A DNA stretch of 64,000 nucleotides, from the NCBI GenBank assembly GCA_032718475.1, contig JAUCBJ010008795.1, positions 124,001-188,000 on the forward strand, written 5' to 3'. The notes beneath the pieces are model-generated. The model did no database searches, was not told where the DNA came from, and saw only the letters and a list, made by a program, of their open reading frames with translations. The stretch is from Nemertoderma westbladi. Its lineage: Eukaryota > Xenacoelomorpha > Nemertodermatida > Nemertodermatidae. How positions within the stretch are numbered: the first letter of the stretch is position 1; the number at the start of each line of letters is the position of its first letter. The position numbers and the translations under genes were made by a program. Positions 44,407-56,600 of the stretch are shown one piece after another.

Positions 44407-45632
44407 CCCTATTACCACAGGGGGGGGGGGGGGGGGGGGGTCGAATCGGCCCCTTCCTAGTTTTTAATTGCTGTATCTATGCAACCACATTATGTACCAG
44501 CCCAATTTTTACGACAATTAGTCAAATTAAATGGCGCATCTTTTGCATAAAACGGCGTTGCAATTAGATTTCAACTTTTCGATGTGGGTGCCACCTCAAA
44601 ATTTGGTCCCAAGCAGAACTTTTTTTAAAAATTTTCGAATTTTACAAGGTCATTTGTGAGTTAGTAATTATTTATGTTGGGGCTTTTTTTATTGATTCTG
44701 ATTCGTATGGAGCACTCTCCTACTCTATATAAGTATGTAAGGGAAGTGGTGCGTCATTTTTGGTGCACTATAATTAGGGCGTGGCACTTCAAATTTTCAA
44801 AATTGCAATGTTCGTTAAATACTCAGAAGTTTTGATTTCAACGCATTTTTATGGGTTTTCTGGCCTGCTTAATCGATTGAAAGTAATATATAAGACTCAA
44901 TTCTTAGTGGTACATCATTTTTGGTGCACCAAAATTAGGGTGTGGCAAGTAGGCTTACTTCAAATTTTAAACATTACGATATTCAGAAAATACCACAAGT
45001 TTTTCAATCAACCAATTTTTATAGGATATCTGGACCGCTGAATCGATTGAAAGTAATATTGAAGCTTCAAGTCTTAGTGGTACGTCATTATTGGTACACC
45101 ACAATTAGGACGTGGTACTTTTTCAAAATTTGAATAAGTGCCACTCTCTAGTTTTGGTGCACCGAAGCACTAAGTCTTCAGGCTTCGATAATATTTTCAT
45201 CGATTCAGCGGTCCAGAAAACCTATAAAAACGCTTTTAAATCAAAAGAAGGGGGTATTTTCCGAATATCGTATTTTTCAAAATTTGAAGTGCCACGCCCA
45301 CTTCTTAGGTGCACGAAAAATAGCATCCCGTTCAATTTTAGGAAATGGAATATAATCACATTCGATTCAGCGTAGTGAAAAACCTACTAATGCTAGACTA
45401 CAATGCCACACTATCAGTTTTTAGAATATCAAAAAAATTTACATTTTGTCTTGGGACTACTTCTATTTTTCATGAAAATTATTATAACCACCTTATGAAA
45501 TTTTCATTTTTTTGGATTTGAAAATTTTCTTCGATAATTTTTTCACCTACAGTACAACAATACAGTGTGGGGGGGGCGAATCGACCCCCCGCCAGTGCTG
45601 CTAATGGTCTAAACACCCCAGTGGTAATAGGG
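44407..45632. mobile_element. piggyBac-like non-autonomous DNA transposon
   Basis: A 1226-bp element flanked by TTAA on both sides (44403-44406 and 45633-45636), with terminal inverted repeats CCCTATTACCAC and GTGGTAATAGGG. TTAA target plus a CCC start is the hallmark of the piggyBac superfamily. Subterminal G/C-rich tracts with TCGAATCG and CGAATCGA are also inverted. No transposase frame is present. Inside are two to three direct copies of a unit of about 165 bp (GGGCGTGGCACTTCAAATTT near 44778, then 44938 and 45107) and an inverted copy at about 45190-45300. Confidence 0.82.
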
Positions 45633-45639
45633 TTAATGG

Positions 45640-45790
45640 TAGACCTTCTCCATGCAGCTCAGTGGAACCTTTGCTGCTCTAGAGCTGCTCTAACTGAGAA
45701 GACGCCATGTCTCTGGATGAACGTTGCCTACGATGCACACATAAGCAATGATGTGTTATACAACTAAGGCAACATCTCATTGTCAAGACC
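45640..45790 (+). mobile_element. Diverged RTE-like LINE fragment
   Basis: It matches the family over GCTCTAACTG, the CATGTCTCTGGATG region, CGATGCACACATAAGCAA and ATCTCATTG, with many changes. The coding frame is lost. Confidence 0.6.
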
Positions 45791-46112
45791 CTCAACTAAC
45801 TTCCTCAAACGCCTACTCAAGTACACAGGACTTCTGACTTCATCACGCCTACTCAAGTACACAGGACTTCTCAAGTACACAGGACTACTCAAATGCACAT
45901 GACTACTGACTTCCTCACGCCTACTCAAGTACACAGGACTTCTGACTTCCTCAAACGCCACTCAAGTACACAGGACTTCTAACTTCCTCAAACGCCCACT
46001 CAAGTACACAGGACTTCTGACTTCATCACGCCTACTCAAGTACACAGGACTTCTCAAGTACACTGTACTACTCAAGTACACAGGACTACTCAAGTACACA
46101 GGACTACTCAAG
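45784..46112. repeat. CTCAAGTACACAGGACT minisatellite
   Basis: About 15 copies of CTCAAGTACACAGGACT separated by variable spacers such as TCTGACTTCCTCAAACGC. It is a mixed-length array. Confidence 0.85.
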
Positions 46113-46113
46113 T

Positions 46114-47359
46114 TGTGGAAATATCTCACTTTATATAGCTATTTGTACATTAGTTTTTCGTAAAAATCTTTAAAAATTTCGATACATTTGCTTTGATTCT
46201 ACGATTTAGTTTAAAACTGTATTTACCATATCTAATATATTTTGGCACTCTTACATCACCTCGTCCAATAGCCCGGTAGGTTAGCGCGTAGGTCGTGCGT
46301 ATATTAGGTCAAGGGTTCGAATCTCGTTCGGTAAATTTGTATTTCGATTTCGCTAAAAATAGCTGAGCCAATAGCGTGCGTACAACAAATAGAACTGATT
46401 AGCTGGGCCAATGAAATGTGTTAAATAATTTATTGGAATGTTGTGGAACCGGTTCTAGTGCGATTCCATGCCTCGAATTTACTATAAATGGTGCCATTTG
46501 CCCTTTAGTTATCACTGTTTAAGTTCTCACTTATACTTATTCTTAACTAATCATTCTACACTTATCAGTTAGAAATTTGTACTTACACTTCTTTAGTTAA
46601 AGTTTTGTTATTTGTAAAACCCTTTAGTAATTTGTTTAAACTGTTTGATTACGTTAAAAATATACTGAAAACTCAGAACATGAAGCTTTTAGCGTATCTA
46701 TCTTGAGACAGCCGACATTAGAAGGATGGCTGCCTAAATATTTAGGCCACAGCAACGCAAGGGGGAGGAATGCCCGCAACGCATAAGGGACCCACACTAT
46801 TCGACCACGCCGCCGCCCACTTGGAACATGACGCATCAGCCTGAGAGTGCCCAGCCCATGTCCGAGGTAAGACTTTGTTCGATGCCTTTGCCCGCCGTAA
46901 GACTGTAGATCAGGGTGAAGTGTGATGACGTCCTGGGACGCCGTAAAATGTAGGAGTTAAATATCTCGGATCCAGACAGAAACCCCACGGTTGATCTGCA
47001 TCGTACACAGGTGCGAGCTGGTGCTGTTTGTTAGTGCGCGCAAGTACACTAGGTGCAAATAGCACACTCTATAATTTGGTGACTTTACCGTACTAGCGAT
47101 TCAGAACTGGGTAGCGCTGTAGGCTTTGCTGTCAACTGATCTGTCTGGGTTTGACGTATTTACTCAGGCAAAGGGCAGCTTTCTGCTACCGGCACGCATT
47201 TAGGCTAAAGGACGGTTACTAACACCCTACCGCGCCCTTGCCACGTACTGCTAGGTATTTCCTGTATACCACCGCGGCAACAAAATTCTAGAATCAAATT
47301 ACATACCAGATGAGCTAGTGGTACGGTAGCAAAATTAACACCCTATTCTCTATTTCACA
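46114..47359 (+). mobile_element. Possible LTR followed by a primer-binding-like site
   Basis: It starts TGTGGAAATA and ends TATTTCACA, short inverted ends in TG...CA form. A TATA-like box (CTATAAATGG) lies at 46483. Ten bases past the end is TGGTATCAGGTGCC, similar to a tRNA primer-binding site. No gag or pol frame follows, and no second LTR is in the window, so this is tentative. Confidence 0.3.
46271..46333 (+). repeat. tRNA-like sequence, SINE head or pseudo-tRNA
   Basis: A-box-like TAGGTTAGCGCGTAGG and B-box GGGTTCGAATC at normal spacing. The acceptor ends do not pair, so a functional tRNA is unlikely. Confidence 0.45.
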
Positions 47360-47419
47360 ATCAGAGTCTGGTATCAGGTGCCGATTACGGGCGTAGTTAC
47401 TAGTCAGTCAGTCAGTCAT

Positions 47420-48000
47420 TCGTCTTTAATAAGATTAAGGAACAGACATCGTAAGATAACCATTGTGATAAATGTAATTTTGTCAATTGTGAAAAAATAC
47501 GTGTAATTTATGTTACTGTTGGGGAGTAACATAAATTACATTTCGCAAACTAACACCTCTCCCAGGGGTTTGTCCGGCTAGTAAATCATCACCAATCTTT
47601 ATCTTCTACCTTTAGTTCATAAATTATATGATTTAAATTCAAAGTTTCAGAAACAATTTGCTCTGTTTGAGGGGGGACTAATAAGATTCAATTAAAGTAA
47701 TGTTCTAGAATTGAATACTATAATAAATTGTAGAGTAAGATGTAAGTTAATGGTAGATTTATAAATTATTGCTCTGATGTCATGCACCAAATTTCAAATT
47801 TCGGCAATCAGAAGGTATAAGCCGTAATTGAATTTTAAATAGACTTAATACATCTACAATTTGTTAACACCAATTAAGAAATATCAAATGCTGTAATGAT
47901 AGCCAAGACTTACGCTTTTCCTTTTTATTGTAGGTTTTCCGATTTAATGAAAAATATTCCATACGTTGTAATTTGTGGCTTGTTGGGAACAACTATTCTT
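47420..48000. other. Intergenic, no gene recognised
   Basis: A stretch at 47930-48010 resembles an exon (acceptor TTTTTATTGTAG, then FSDLMKNIPYVVICGLLGTT), but no donor or partner exon is visible. Confidence 0.3.
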
Positions 48001-48109
48001 GGTTATGATAAAGATGTTACTAATTGTTTATACTTGGTTATGATAAAGATGTTACTAATTGTTTATACTTGGTTATGATAAAGAGGTTACTAATTGTTTA
48101 TACTTGGTT
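48000..48109. repeat. Three copies of a ~35-bp repeat
   Basis: CTTGGTTATGATAAAGATGT with the rest of the unit occurs three times in direct tandem; the third copy has one change. Confidence 0.9.
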
Positions 48110-48129
48110 TTGAGACTGGGTCTGTCACG

Positions 48130-48194
48130 CCATGGAATGCTATATAGAGATTATATAGAGACTATATAGAGAATCTCTATATAGCATTCCATGG
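48130..48194. other. Perfect 23-bp inverted repeat (hairpin)
   Basis: Arms 48130-48152 and 48172-48194 are exact reverse complements, starting CCATGGAATGC and ending GCATTCCATGG. The 19-base loop repeats TATATAGAG. Confidence 0.95.
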
Positions 48195-48297
48195 TCACCC
48201 ATAAGAATGGATTATAGTTGAGCTGTTTATGAAACTTGAAGTTTTAGAAATAATAAATAATATTGTAATAAGTTGTTCAGAAATGGAAAAAATTAAG

Positions 48298-48361
48298 AAG
48301 CGCGTCACCGGGGGTTGAACCAGCGCAATACGTACGCCTATCAACCCCCGGTGACGCGCTT
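48298..48361. other. Perfect 21-bp inverted repeat (hairpin), B-box-like
   Basis: Arms 48298-48318 and 48341-48361 are exact reverse complements (GCGCGTCACCGGGGGTTGA inside the left arm), and pairing continues imperfectly outward over AT-rich flanks. The minus strand holds GGTTCAACCCC, close to a pol III B-box. GC-rich arms stand out in AT-rich DNA. Confidence 0.95.
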
Positions 48362-48480
48362 TCTCATTTTTTTCACAATATCACCTATAGGAATATTCGG
48401 CAGCGTGTTGAGGGCTTCTCTTCTACACTAATGCTCCTAGCTAGGACGTAAGTGTATTCGCGTTATAAAGCAAGATGGTA

Positions 48481-49246
48481 GGCCTTTATTGGTTACACGA
48501 GAGTTACTCGTGCTTTATAATCAGGGTAGGCCTATATTGGTTACACGAGAGTTACTCGTGCTTTATAATCAGGGTAGGCCTATATTGGTTACACGAGAGT
48601 TACTCGTGATTTATAATCAGGGTAGGCCTATATTGGTTACACGAGAGTTACTCGTGCTTTATAATCAGGGTAGGCCTATATTGGTTACACGAGAGTTACT
48701 CGTGATTTATAATCAGGGTAGGCCTATATTGGTTACACGAGAGTTACTCGTGCTTTATAATCAGGGTAGGCCTATATTGGTTACACGAGAGTTACTCGTG
48801 CTTTATAATCAGGGTAGGCCTATATTGGTTACACGAGAGTTACTCGTGCTTTATAATCAGGGTAGGCCTATATTGGTTACACGAGAGTTACTCGTGCTTT
48901 ATAATCAGGGTAGGCCTATATTGGTTACACGAGAGTTACTCGTGATTTATAATCAGGGTAGGCCTATATTGGTTACACGAGAGTTACTCGTGCTTTATAA
49001 TCAGGGTAGGCCTATATTGGTTACACGAGAGTTACTCGTGCTTTATAATCAGGGTAGGCCTATATTGGTTACACGAGAGTTACTCGTGCTTTATAATCAG
49101 GGTAGGCCTATATTGGTTACACGAGAGTTACTCGTGCTTTATAATCAGGGTAGGCCTATATTGGTTACACGAGAGTTACTCGTGCTTTATAATCAGGGTA
49201 GGCCTATATTGGTTACACGAGAGTTACTCGTGATTTATAATCAGGA
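48481..49246. repeat. 48-bp satellite, 16 nearly identical hairpin units
   Basis: Sixteen copies of a 48-bp unit with almost no variation except one C/A position (A in units 3, 5, 10 and 16). Each unit contains the hairpin CACGAG-AGTTA-CTCGTG and the palindrome TAGGCCTA. There are no spacers, so it is not a CRISPR array. Confidence 0.97.
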
Positions 49247-50228
49247 CAGTGACGTGTCGTAATCACCCGTAAATAATAAATTAAGGGTTGGTTGGGTGAC
49301 ATACGGCAGACGTTCGGTGGTTTGTCTGCTCCTCCAAGTACACATCGGTAAGGACATTAAGACAAAGTCACTCATTTATATGAGTTTAAAACTTATTGGT
49401 TCTGCAAGATTAAACCAGGGTCGGATGGAGAATGAAGTTGATACTAACAAATGTTCGCAATCATATACGATATACAACACTTCGAAACATAGTATCTACA
49501 CATGATGTATGTTTTCAAACCACGATGCAATTACCAAAAGAATAAATAAGTGTATAGTGAGTACTGTTATTACTCACTATAAGTATGGTGGTCTACATCA
49601 ACCAAAACAAAAAATACTTTTCTATCATTGACTTCTTTGGGCAAAAAATGTGTTGTGAAAAAGTTGTGAATTTGAAGTGAAAATGCCAATTTTGACATAA
49701 AATGTTGTGAAAATGTGACGTTAAAAGGTACACGACACATATTTTCACATCAAAATTTCATTGGCTAAAATTTGGGTCTTCCCCGTCGTACAATATTATT
49801 TTTTGAAACATGGTGGCCAATTTATTATATTCAATACATTTACATTTATCAAATTACAAAGTGCCGACCTACTAGATTAAAATGCCCCCTTCTCACAATA
49901 CCGTTCTCACATTCTTCCACACCATTGCGCCTCTCTCTCCCTTCTCACGCGCTCCTCTTCAACTGCTGCCCACTGTCTCCGGCTCATTGTCTGTGATGAA
50001 CCTTGGCCCACATGTTGGAGTTTGTGACACACTGAGTCTGTACTCTCACACTGTGCCATTACGGCTAACAATATCGAGTGAAAATCAATTAAATATGTAA
50101 CTCTCAATATGTTTGTAATGAACCCCCCTAGCCGTTGCATGCCGCCTCATCAGTTATTTTTGCATATCCAACCTGGACACTAGCAAAATCACTTGAAACT
50201 TGAACAACGAATTGATGGTTGCTACCCA
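49247..50228. other. Intergenic, one small hairpin
   Basis: TATAGTGAGTA and TACTCACTATA (49553-49581) form an 11-bp hairpin. No gene is seen. Confidence 0.5.
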
Positions 50229-50565
50229 AGACTAGTAAGGGCAGCCCAAAATATCAGCTGGAGACAACACATGAAAAACGCCGAGCTCTATGATACAATA
50301 CAACCTATATCAACCACCCTCCGTAAACGCAGATTACGATTCAGTGGGAACTGATGGAGAAGTAAAGACGAGGTCATACCAGATTCAGAGGCAACCAACA
50401 CAAGGAAAGCGTACGGAAAGCGGACGGACGAGCTTGAAAGGGATACTGAACTTGGGAGAAACGAAATTGCGACAACTATGGAGAATCGGGAAGCCTGGAA
50501 GGATCTCATTTCAATTGTTCCCAGAAGGATGTTATCCGTCACTATCCGTAGTTTTTGTGTAACAA
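50229..50565 (+). pseudogene. LINE ORF2 C-terminal fragment, RTE-like
   Basis: One frame reads RLVRAAQNISWRQHMKNAEL, then TLRKRRLRFSG, a stop in place of the usual C/H residues, then RSKDEVIPDSEA, RKAYGKRTDELERDTEL and MENREAWKDLI. This order (N-I-S-W, RRLRF-GH, R-KDE, G-L...A...R..W) is the C-terminal end of RTE- and related LINE proteins. It belongs to a different family from the RTE-like copies at 5.2 and 37.9 kb. The RT core is absent. Confidence 0.75.
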
Positions 50566-51845
50566 TTTTCACCCCCTTACGTGTCAAGAAACTTTCGACT
50601 GACATTAAATAAATTTCATGTGTTTTCTCGTATAAAATCTATTAACATCTTTCTTTCAATTGTATAACAGATATATCGGTTCATCATTATTTTTAATGAT
50701 GTTTTATCATCTCCTACTCAATTGTATTAGAATCCATTGGCCTGGGAGAGAAACCTGAAGAATAATAGATATGCGTATCCATCGGGAAATAATCGTATTG
50801 CAATTAATCTGAAAACTGCGGAATTGAAGGAAACCTTTAAAATAACTCTCTCCGGATATTCATCTAAACTAAACCTCCTCAATTATTCAGCAGAACTTTC
50901 CATTCCGCAGAGAAGGACTCTCAAAAGATTCCGGTAGGACTTCCATCCCTGTAGGCTGCCTATTTCCTTATCCTTAGCCATTTGGGAAAGCAATCTCCAC
51001 CAACAATAATTAGCCAAACTCCATTGCGCAAAACCCTATATATATCACCCCCATATCTGTTAAGGCCAGCCCACAATTGATGTTCCCTCCAATGCTACAA
51101 TCTAACCTAGCTTCTGACATCCCTAATTAAACTTATGGCGTAACCTCGATATATTCGGTTGCAATATCCTTGTTTGCTCAGGAGATTTCCTGCCACGATT
51201 ATGCAGGGACGTCATTCCCTCCAACACGAAGCACAGTAACTCATCGGCAAACATTCCACGATACACAAAGGGAGAATCAAATCCCCACATGCATAATTAT
51301 GAAGATTTGACGAAGTTCTATACGGATATAATAAGAAGGTAAAGGCGAATTATATAATTCAATATGTTTAATCATTCATCAGTGATCTATAATATAATCC
51401 TGATAGAATAGATGGTATTAAGTTACATCAAGAGGTCAACTCAAGTCAATATGTAATTTATTCCGAAGGGGAAACATTACAAAATCTTGGGCAAATAATA
51501 ATCACATTCTATTTAAGGTTATTATCACTTTATCACTTGACAAACACTTGATAAAGTGTCCCTAGTTTGTACACTAATTTCTCCCTTTCTGTGCTTATTA
51601 GAAATAATGAACTATTATCATTGCCGTTGAAGGTTATTCAGTGAGTATTTTTCAGTATATTACTCAGATTTCGTTAATGTGCGGGAATTAGTATCGGAGT
51701 TTCCATGTTTGTAAACCAAAGAGAAAATTATCGTGATCTCATCAATTGTAAGGCTACCGTGTAATATAAACATTTATCAAGATCTTGGTAAAGTTATTGT
51801 GGATTACTTTAAGATATGAAATGGAAGTCAGATAATACGTTGAAA
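50566..51845. other. Intergenic, no gene recognised
   Basis: AT-rich sequence without coding signal or clear repeats. Confidence 0.4.
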
Positions 51846-51977
51846 TCTTAAGGTCCGATTATTTAAAGCAGCAGTAGTTCCAGTACTCCACTATGGGAGT
51901 CCATGTTGGGCTCTAAATGCTGAGGACACCAAATCTCTGGATAGCACTTACACATGAATGCTACACGGGGTTCACCG
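51846..51977 (+). mobile_element. RTE-like LINE fragment, left of the foldback insertion
   Basis: It runs from CTTAAGGTCCGATTATTTA to GGTTCACCG and matches 38810-38940 of the copy at 37926-39301. Its continuation lies at 53123, beyond the inserted element. Confidence 0.88.
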
Positions 51978-53122
51978 GATCTAGGACACTTCCCCCCCGG
52001 ACACTTCCCCCCCCCCCCGGACACTTGCCCCCCGGACACTTCCCTCCCAGTTAAGTGTTAAAATTAATCTGGGTGCATCAAAGCAATAAACAAAAGTTAA
52101 AGATGGTTACAGGACAAGTTGTATCTAGACAAGTTTTTCAAAATTATAAAAGAAACATTTTTATAGTCAAATTTTGTTTGTTTTTCTTTTAATTCCTTTA
52201 ATTCTTTTAATTTCTTTTAATTGGGGGCTGCCGCCCCCAAACCCCCGCTTCTTTTCTTGGGGGCTGCCGCCCCCAAACCCCCGCTTCTTTTCTTGGGGGT
52301 TATCGCCCCCAGTCCCCGGCATTTCCCTGAGTGCCCGTGGTGAAAGACTTAAGACCACTTTGAAATAATTAATCATGTTTGTATCATCAGATAATAAATT
52401 GACTAAGCCTAAAGTAGGAGCTGTATTGAATGTTAACCAAATTAATATTTAAATTACTACAATATTATATAATTCAACAAAATCCTATTAAAAATATTGC
52501 AAGTAACCAGGAAATTTAATATGTAGTGTGTATAATATCTATATAGTATGTATAGTAGTAATATATATATCAATATGTAATGCTGAACACAGAATACAGG
52601 TCGACGCATGTCGATTTTACCCTGGAGAGGTATAATTTTGATTGCAACAATAATATTCATCCCCATCTGCTACAATTTGAAGAAGACTATTACATAATAA
52701 TATCTATAATTAAAACAATTAATTATTATAATTCTATAGTTAATAAAAACAGTATATCATTCCGGGGATGGAATTTATAGGTCATCTAATATAATTAATT
52801 GTTTAAAGATTAGCAAACAATACGATGTAATTGCATTGATAAAACCCATAAATAAAACTTGGATATAAAATGTAAAATCGGGATGCAAAAGATCACTTTC
52901 TGAGCTAAGAAAGGAAAATTGGATACAACTTATCTGGATACAAGCGGTCCGTTTACCTTACAAATTGAAAAATACGGATGTGCGAAGTTAAGAGCAGTCG
53001 GGGGGGAAGTGTCCGCGGGGGGGAAGTGTCTGGGGGGGAAGTGTCCGGGGGGGAAGTGTCCTACTTGAGCGGGGGGGAACTGTCCGGGGGGGATGTGTCC
53101 GGGGGGGAAGTGTCCGAACACA
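51978..53122. mobile_element. Foldback DNA transposon with 9-bp target duplication
   Basis: A 1145-bp insertion into the RTE-like fragment, flanked by GGTTCACCG on both sides (51969-51977 and 53123-53131). Both ends carry inverted clusters of CCGGACACTTCCCCCC: about four copies on the left and seven in reverse on the right. The interior is AT-rich without a transposase. The 9-bp duplication is compatible with Mutator-like elements or foldback elements; the superfamily is open. Confidence 0.8.
52214..52318. repeat. Internal hairpin repeat of the foldback element
   Basis: About 2.5 copies of a 41-bp unit containing TTGGGGGCTGCCGCCCCCAA, itself a hairpin, followed by ACCCCCGCTTCTTTTC. Confidence 0.85.
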
Positions 53123-53440
53123 GGTTCACCGTGTCAAGTGCAATGAACACGTCACACATCTACAGACCATATACAACATTGTTTCATTAGTACCTACATG
53201 CTTTACACTTGAACAAAGCCGCCTCCGCTTCGAGCTTTCGCCGTGAGGTCCAGCCTGTGTACAATCTAGTGATTTGGCAGCCCCATGGAGAAAATAGAAA
53301 ATAAGCATGATGGACCTCTCATGCCTTTTGTGAGACCCTCTTAACTTAAAGGACACTGGCCTTGAAGATGCATGCGGATAATCTCGCGAAAGTCATGGGG
53401 GGTAGATCATTGTGGCGGTGCAATTTCCTTGATTAGCCCC
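53123..53440 (+). mobile_element. RTE-like LINE fragment, right of the foldback insertion
   Basis: It starts GGTTCACCGTGTCAAG, the direct continuation of the fragment ending at 51977. It continues through the GAACAAAGCCGCCTCCGCTT and GGACACTGGCCTTGAAGATG blocks toward the 3' part of the family, with many indels. Confidence 0.85.
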
Positions 53441-53624
53441 CATAGCGGTGTTCACTAACCTGAGCTTTTAAATTAGTCCGTTTTGCTGAGTTTATTTTAT
53501 TCGCAACCTCTTTGGCTATGGTCACCATGGCAGCACGACCTTTAGGGAGAAACCGTGTTACTGATAGGTTCTGCCGAATATATTCTTCTTGTAACCTAAA
53601 TAAGAATAATTTAATACCTACAAA

Positions 53625-56600
53625 TATATAGAGTCAGCTGGAACAATATGTGAATATCTTGAATAGAGATAGCTGGAACAATAAGTGAATATCTTGTATA
53701 GAGATAACTGGAACAATAAGATAATATCTACAATTTGTATAGAGATAGCTGGAACAATAAGTGAATAAAACTTGTATAAAGATAGCTGGAACAATAAGTG
53801 CCTATCTTGTATAGAGATAGCTGGAACAATAAGATAATATCTACAATTTGTATAGAGATAGCTGGAACAATAAGTTAATAAAACTTGTGTAAAGATAGCT
53901 GGAACAATAAGTGCCTATCTTGTATAGAGATAGCTGGAACAATACGTGAATACCTACAATTTGTATAGAGTTAGCTGGAACAATAAGTGAATACCTATAA
54001 TTTGTATAGAGATAGCTGGAACAATAAGTGAATAACTTGTATAGAGATAGCTGGAACAATAAGTGAATATCTTGTATAGAGATAGCTGGAACAATAAGTG
54101 AATATCTTGTATAGAGATAGCTGGAATAATAATAAGTGAATATCTTGTATAGAGATAACTGGAACAATACGTGAATAACTACCATTTGTATAGAGATAGC
54201 TGGAACAATAAGTGAATAACTTGTATAGAGATAGCTGGAACAATACGTGAATACCTACAATTTGTATAGAGATAGCTGGAACAATACGTGAATACCTACA
54301 ATTTGTATAGAGATAGCTGGAACAATAAGTGAATAACTTGTATAAAGATAGCTAGAATAATAAGTGAATATCTCGTATAGAGATAGCTGGAACAATTAAT
54401 GAATATCTTGTATAGAGATAGCTGGAACAATAAGTGAATATCTTGTATAGAGAAAGCTGGAACAATAAGTGAATATCTTGTATAGAGATAGCTGGAACAA
54501 TAAGTAAATATCTTGTATAGAGATAGCTGGAACAATAAGTGAATAACTTGTATAGAGATAGCTGGAACAATAAGTGAATATCTTGTATAGAGATAGCTGG
54601 AACAATAAGTGAATATCTTGCATAGAGATAGCTGGAACAATAAGTGAATAACTTGTATAGAGATAGCTGGAACAATAAGTGAATATCTTGTATAGAGATA
54701 GCTGGAACAATATGTGAATATCTTGTATAGAGTTAGCTGGAACAATAAGTGAATATCTTGTATAGATATATCTGGAACAATAAGTGAATATCTTGTATAG
54801 AGATAGCTGGAACAATAAGTTAATAACTAGTATAGAGATAGCTGGAACAATAAGTGAATAACTAGTATAGAGATAGCTGGGACAATACGTGAATACCTAC
54901 AATTTGTATAGAGATAGCTGGAACTATAAGTGAATAACTTGTATAAAGATAGCTAGAACAATAAGTGAATATCTCGTATAGAGATAGCTGGAACAATAAG
55001 TGAATATCTTGTATAGAGATAGCTGGAACAATAAGTGACTATCTTGTATAGAGATAGCTGGAACAATAAGTGAATATCTTGTATAGAGATAGCTGGAACA
55101 ATAAGTGAATATCTTGTATAGATATAGCTGGAACAATAAGTGCATAACTTGTATAGAGATAGCTGGAACAATAAGTGAATATCTTGTATAGAGATAGCTG
55201 GAATAATAGGTGAATAACTAGTATAGAGATAGCTGGAACAATACGTGAATACCTACAATTTGTATAAAGATAGCTGGAACAATTAGTGAATAACTTGTAT
55301 AGAGATAGCTGGTACAATACGTGAATACCTACAATTTGTATAGAGATAGCTGGAACAATAAGCGAATAACTTGTATAAAGATAGCTAGAACAATAAGTGA
55401 ATATCTTGTATAGAGATAGCTGGAACAATAAGTGAATATCTTGTATAGAGATAGCTGGAACAATAAGTGCATAACTTGTATAGAGATAGCTGGAACAATA
55501 AGTGAATATCTTGTATAGAAATAGCTGGAACAATACGTGAATACCTACAATTTGTATAGAGATAACTGGAATAATAAGTGAATAACTTGTATAGAGATAG
55601 CTGGAACAATAAGTGAATATCTTGTATAGAGATAACTGGAACAATAAGTGAATAACTAGTATAGAGATAGCTGGAACAATAAGTGAATAACTAGTATAGA
55701 GATAGCTGGGACAATACGTGAATACCTACAATTTGTATAGAGATAGCTGGAACAATAAGTGAATATCTTGTATAGAGATAGCTGGAACAATAAGTGAATA
55801 TCTTGTATAGAGATAGCTGAAACAATAAGTGAATAACTTGTATAGAGATAGCTGGAACAATAAGTGAATATTTTGTATAGAGATAGCTGGAACAATAAGT
55901 GAATATCTTGTATAGAGATAGCTGGAACAATAAGTGAATATCTTGTATAGAGATAGCTGGAACAATAAATGCATAACTTGTATAGAGATAGCTGGAACAT
56001 TAAGTGAATATCTTGTATAGAGATAGCTGGAACAATAAGTGAATAACTAGTATAGAGATAGCTGGGACAATACGTGAATACCTACAATTTGTATAGAGAT
56101 AGCTGGAACAATAAGTGAATATCTTGTATAGAGATAGCTGGAACAATAAGTGAATAACTAGTATAGAGATAGCTGGAACAATATGTGAATACCTACAATT
56201 TGTATAGAGATAACTGGAATAAAAAGTGAATAACTTGTATAGAGATAACTGGCACAATAAGTGAATATCTTGTATAGAGATAACTGGAACAATAAGTGAA
56301 TAACTAGTATAGAGATAGCTGGAACAATAAGTGAATAACTTGTATAGAGATAGCTGGAACAATAAGTGAATATCTTGTATAGAGATAGCTGGAACAATAA
56401 GTGAATAACTAGTATAGAGATAGCTGGGACAATACGTGAATACCTACAATTTGTATAGAGATAGCTGGAACAATAAGTGAATAACTTGTATAGAGATAGC
56501 TGGAACAATAAGTGAATAACTAGTATAGAGATAGCTGGGACAATACGTGAATACCTACAATTTGTATAGAGATAGCTGGAACAATAAGTGAATAACCTGT

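Noticed and set aside
47896-48078. Possible exon FSDLMKNIPYVVICGLLGTT
   Set aside because: It has an acceptor-like start but no donor, runs into a 35-bp tandem repeat, and has no partner exon.
48481-49246. CRISPR-like regular array
   Set aside because: Units are directly adjacent with no unique spacers, and the context is an animal genome.
48489-49262. 257-residue frame of VTRELLVLYNQGRPIL repeats
   Set aside because: Pure translation of the 48-bp satellite; the unit happens to be a multiple of three.
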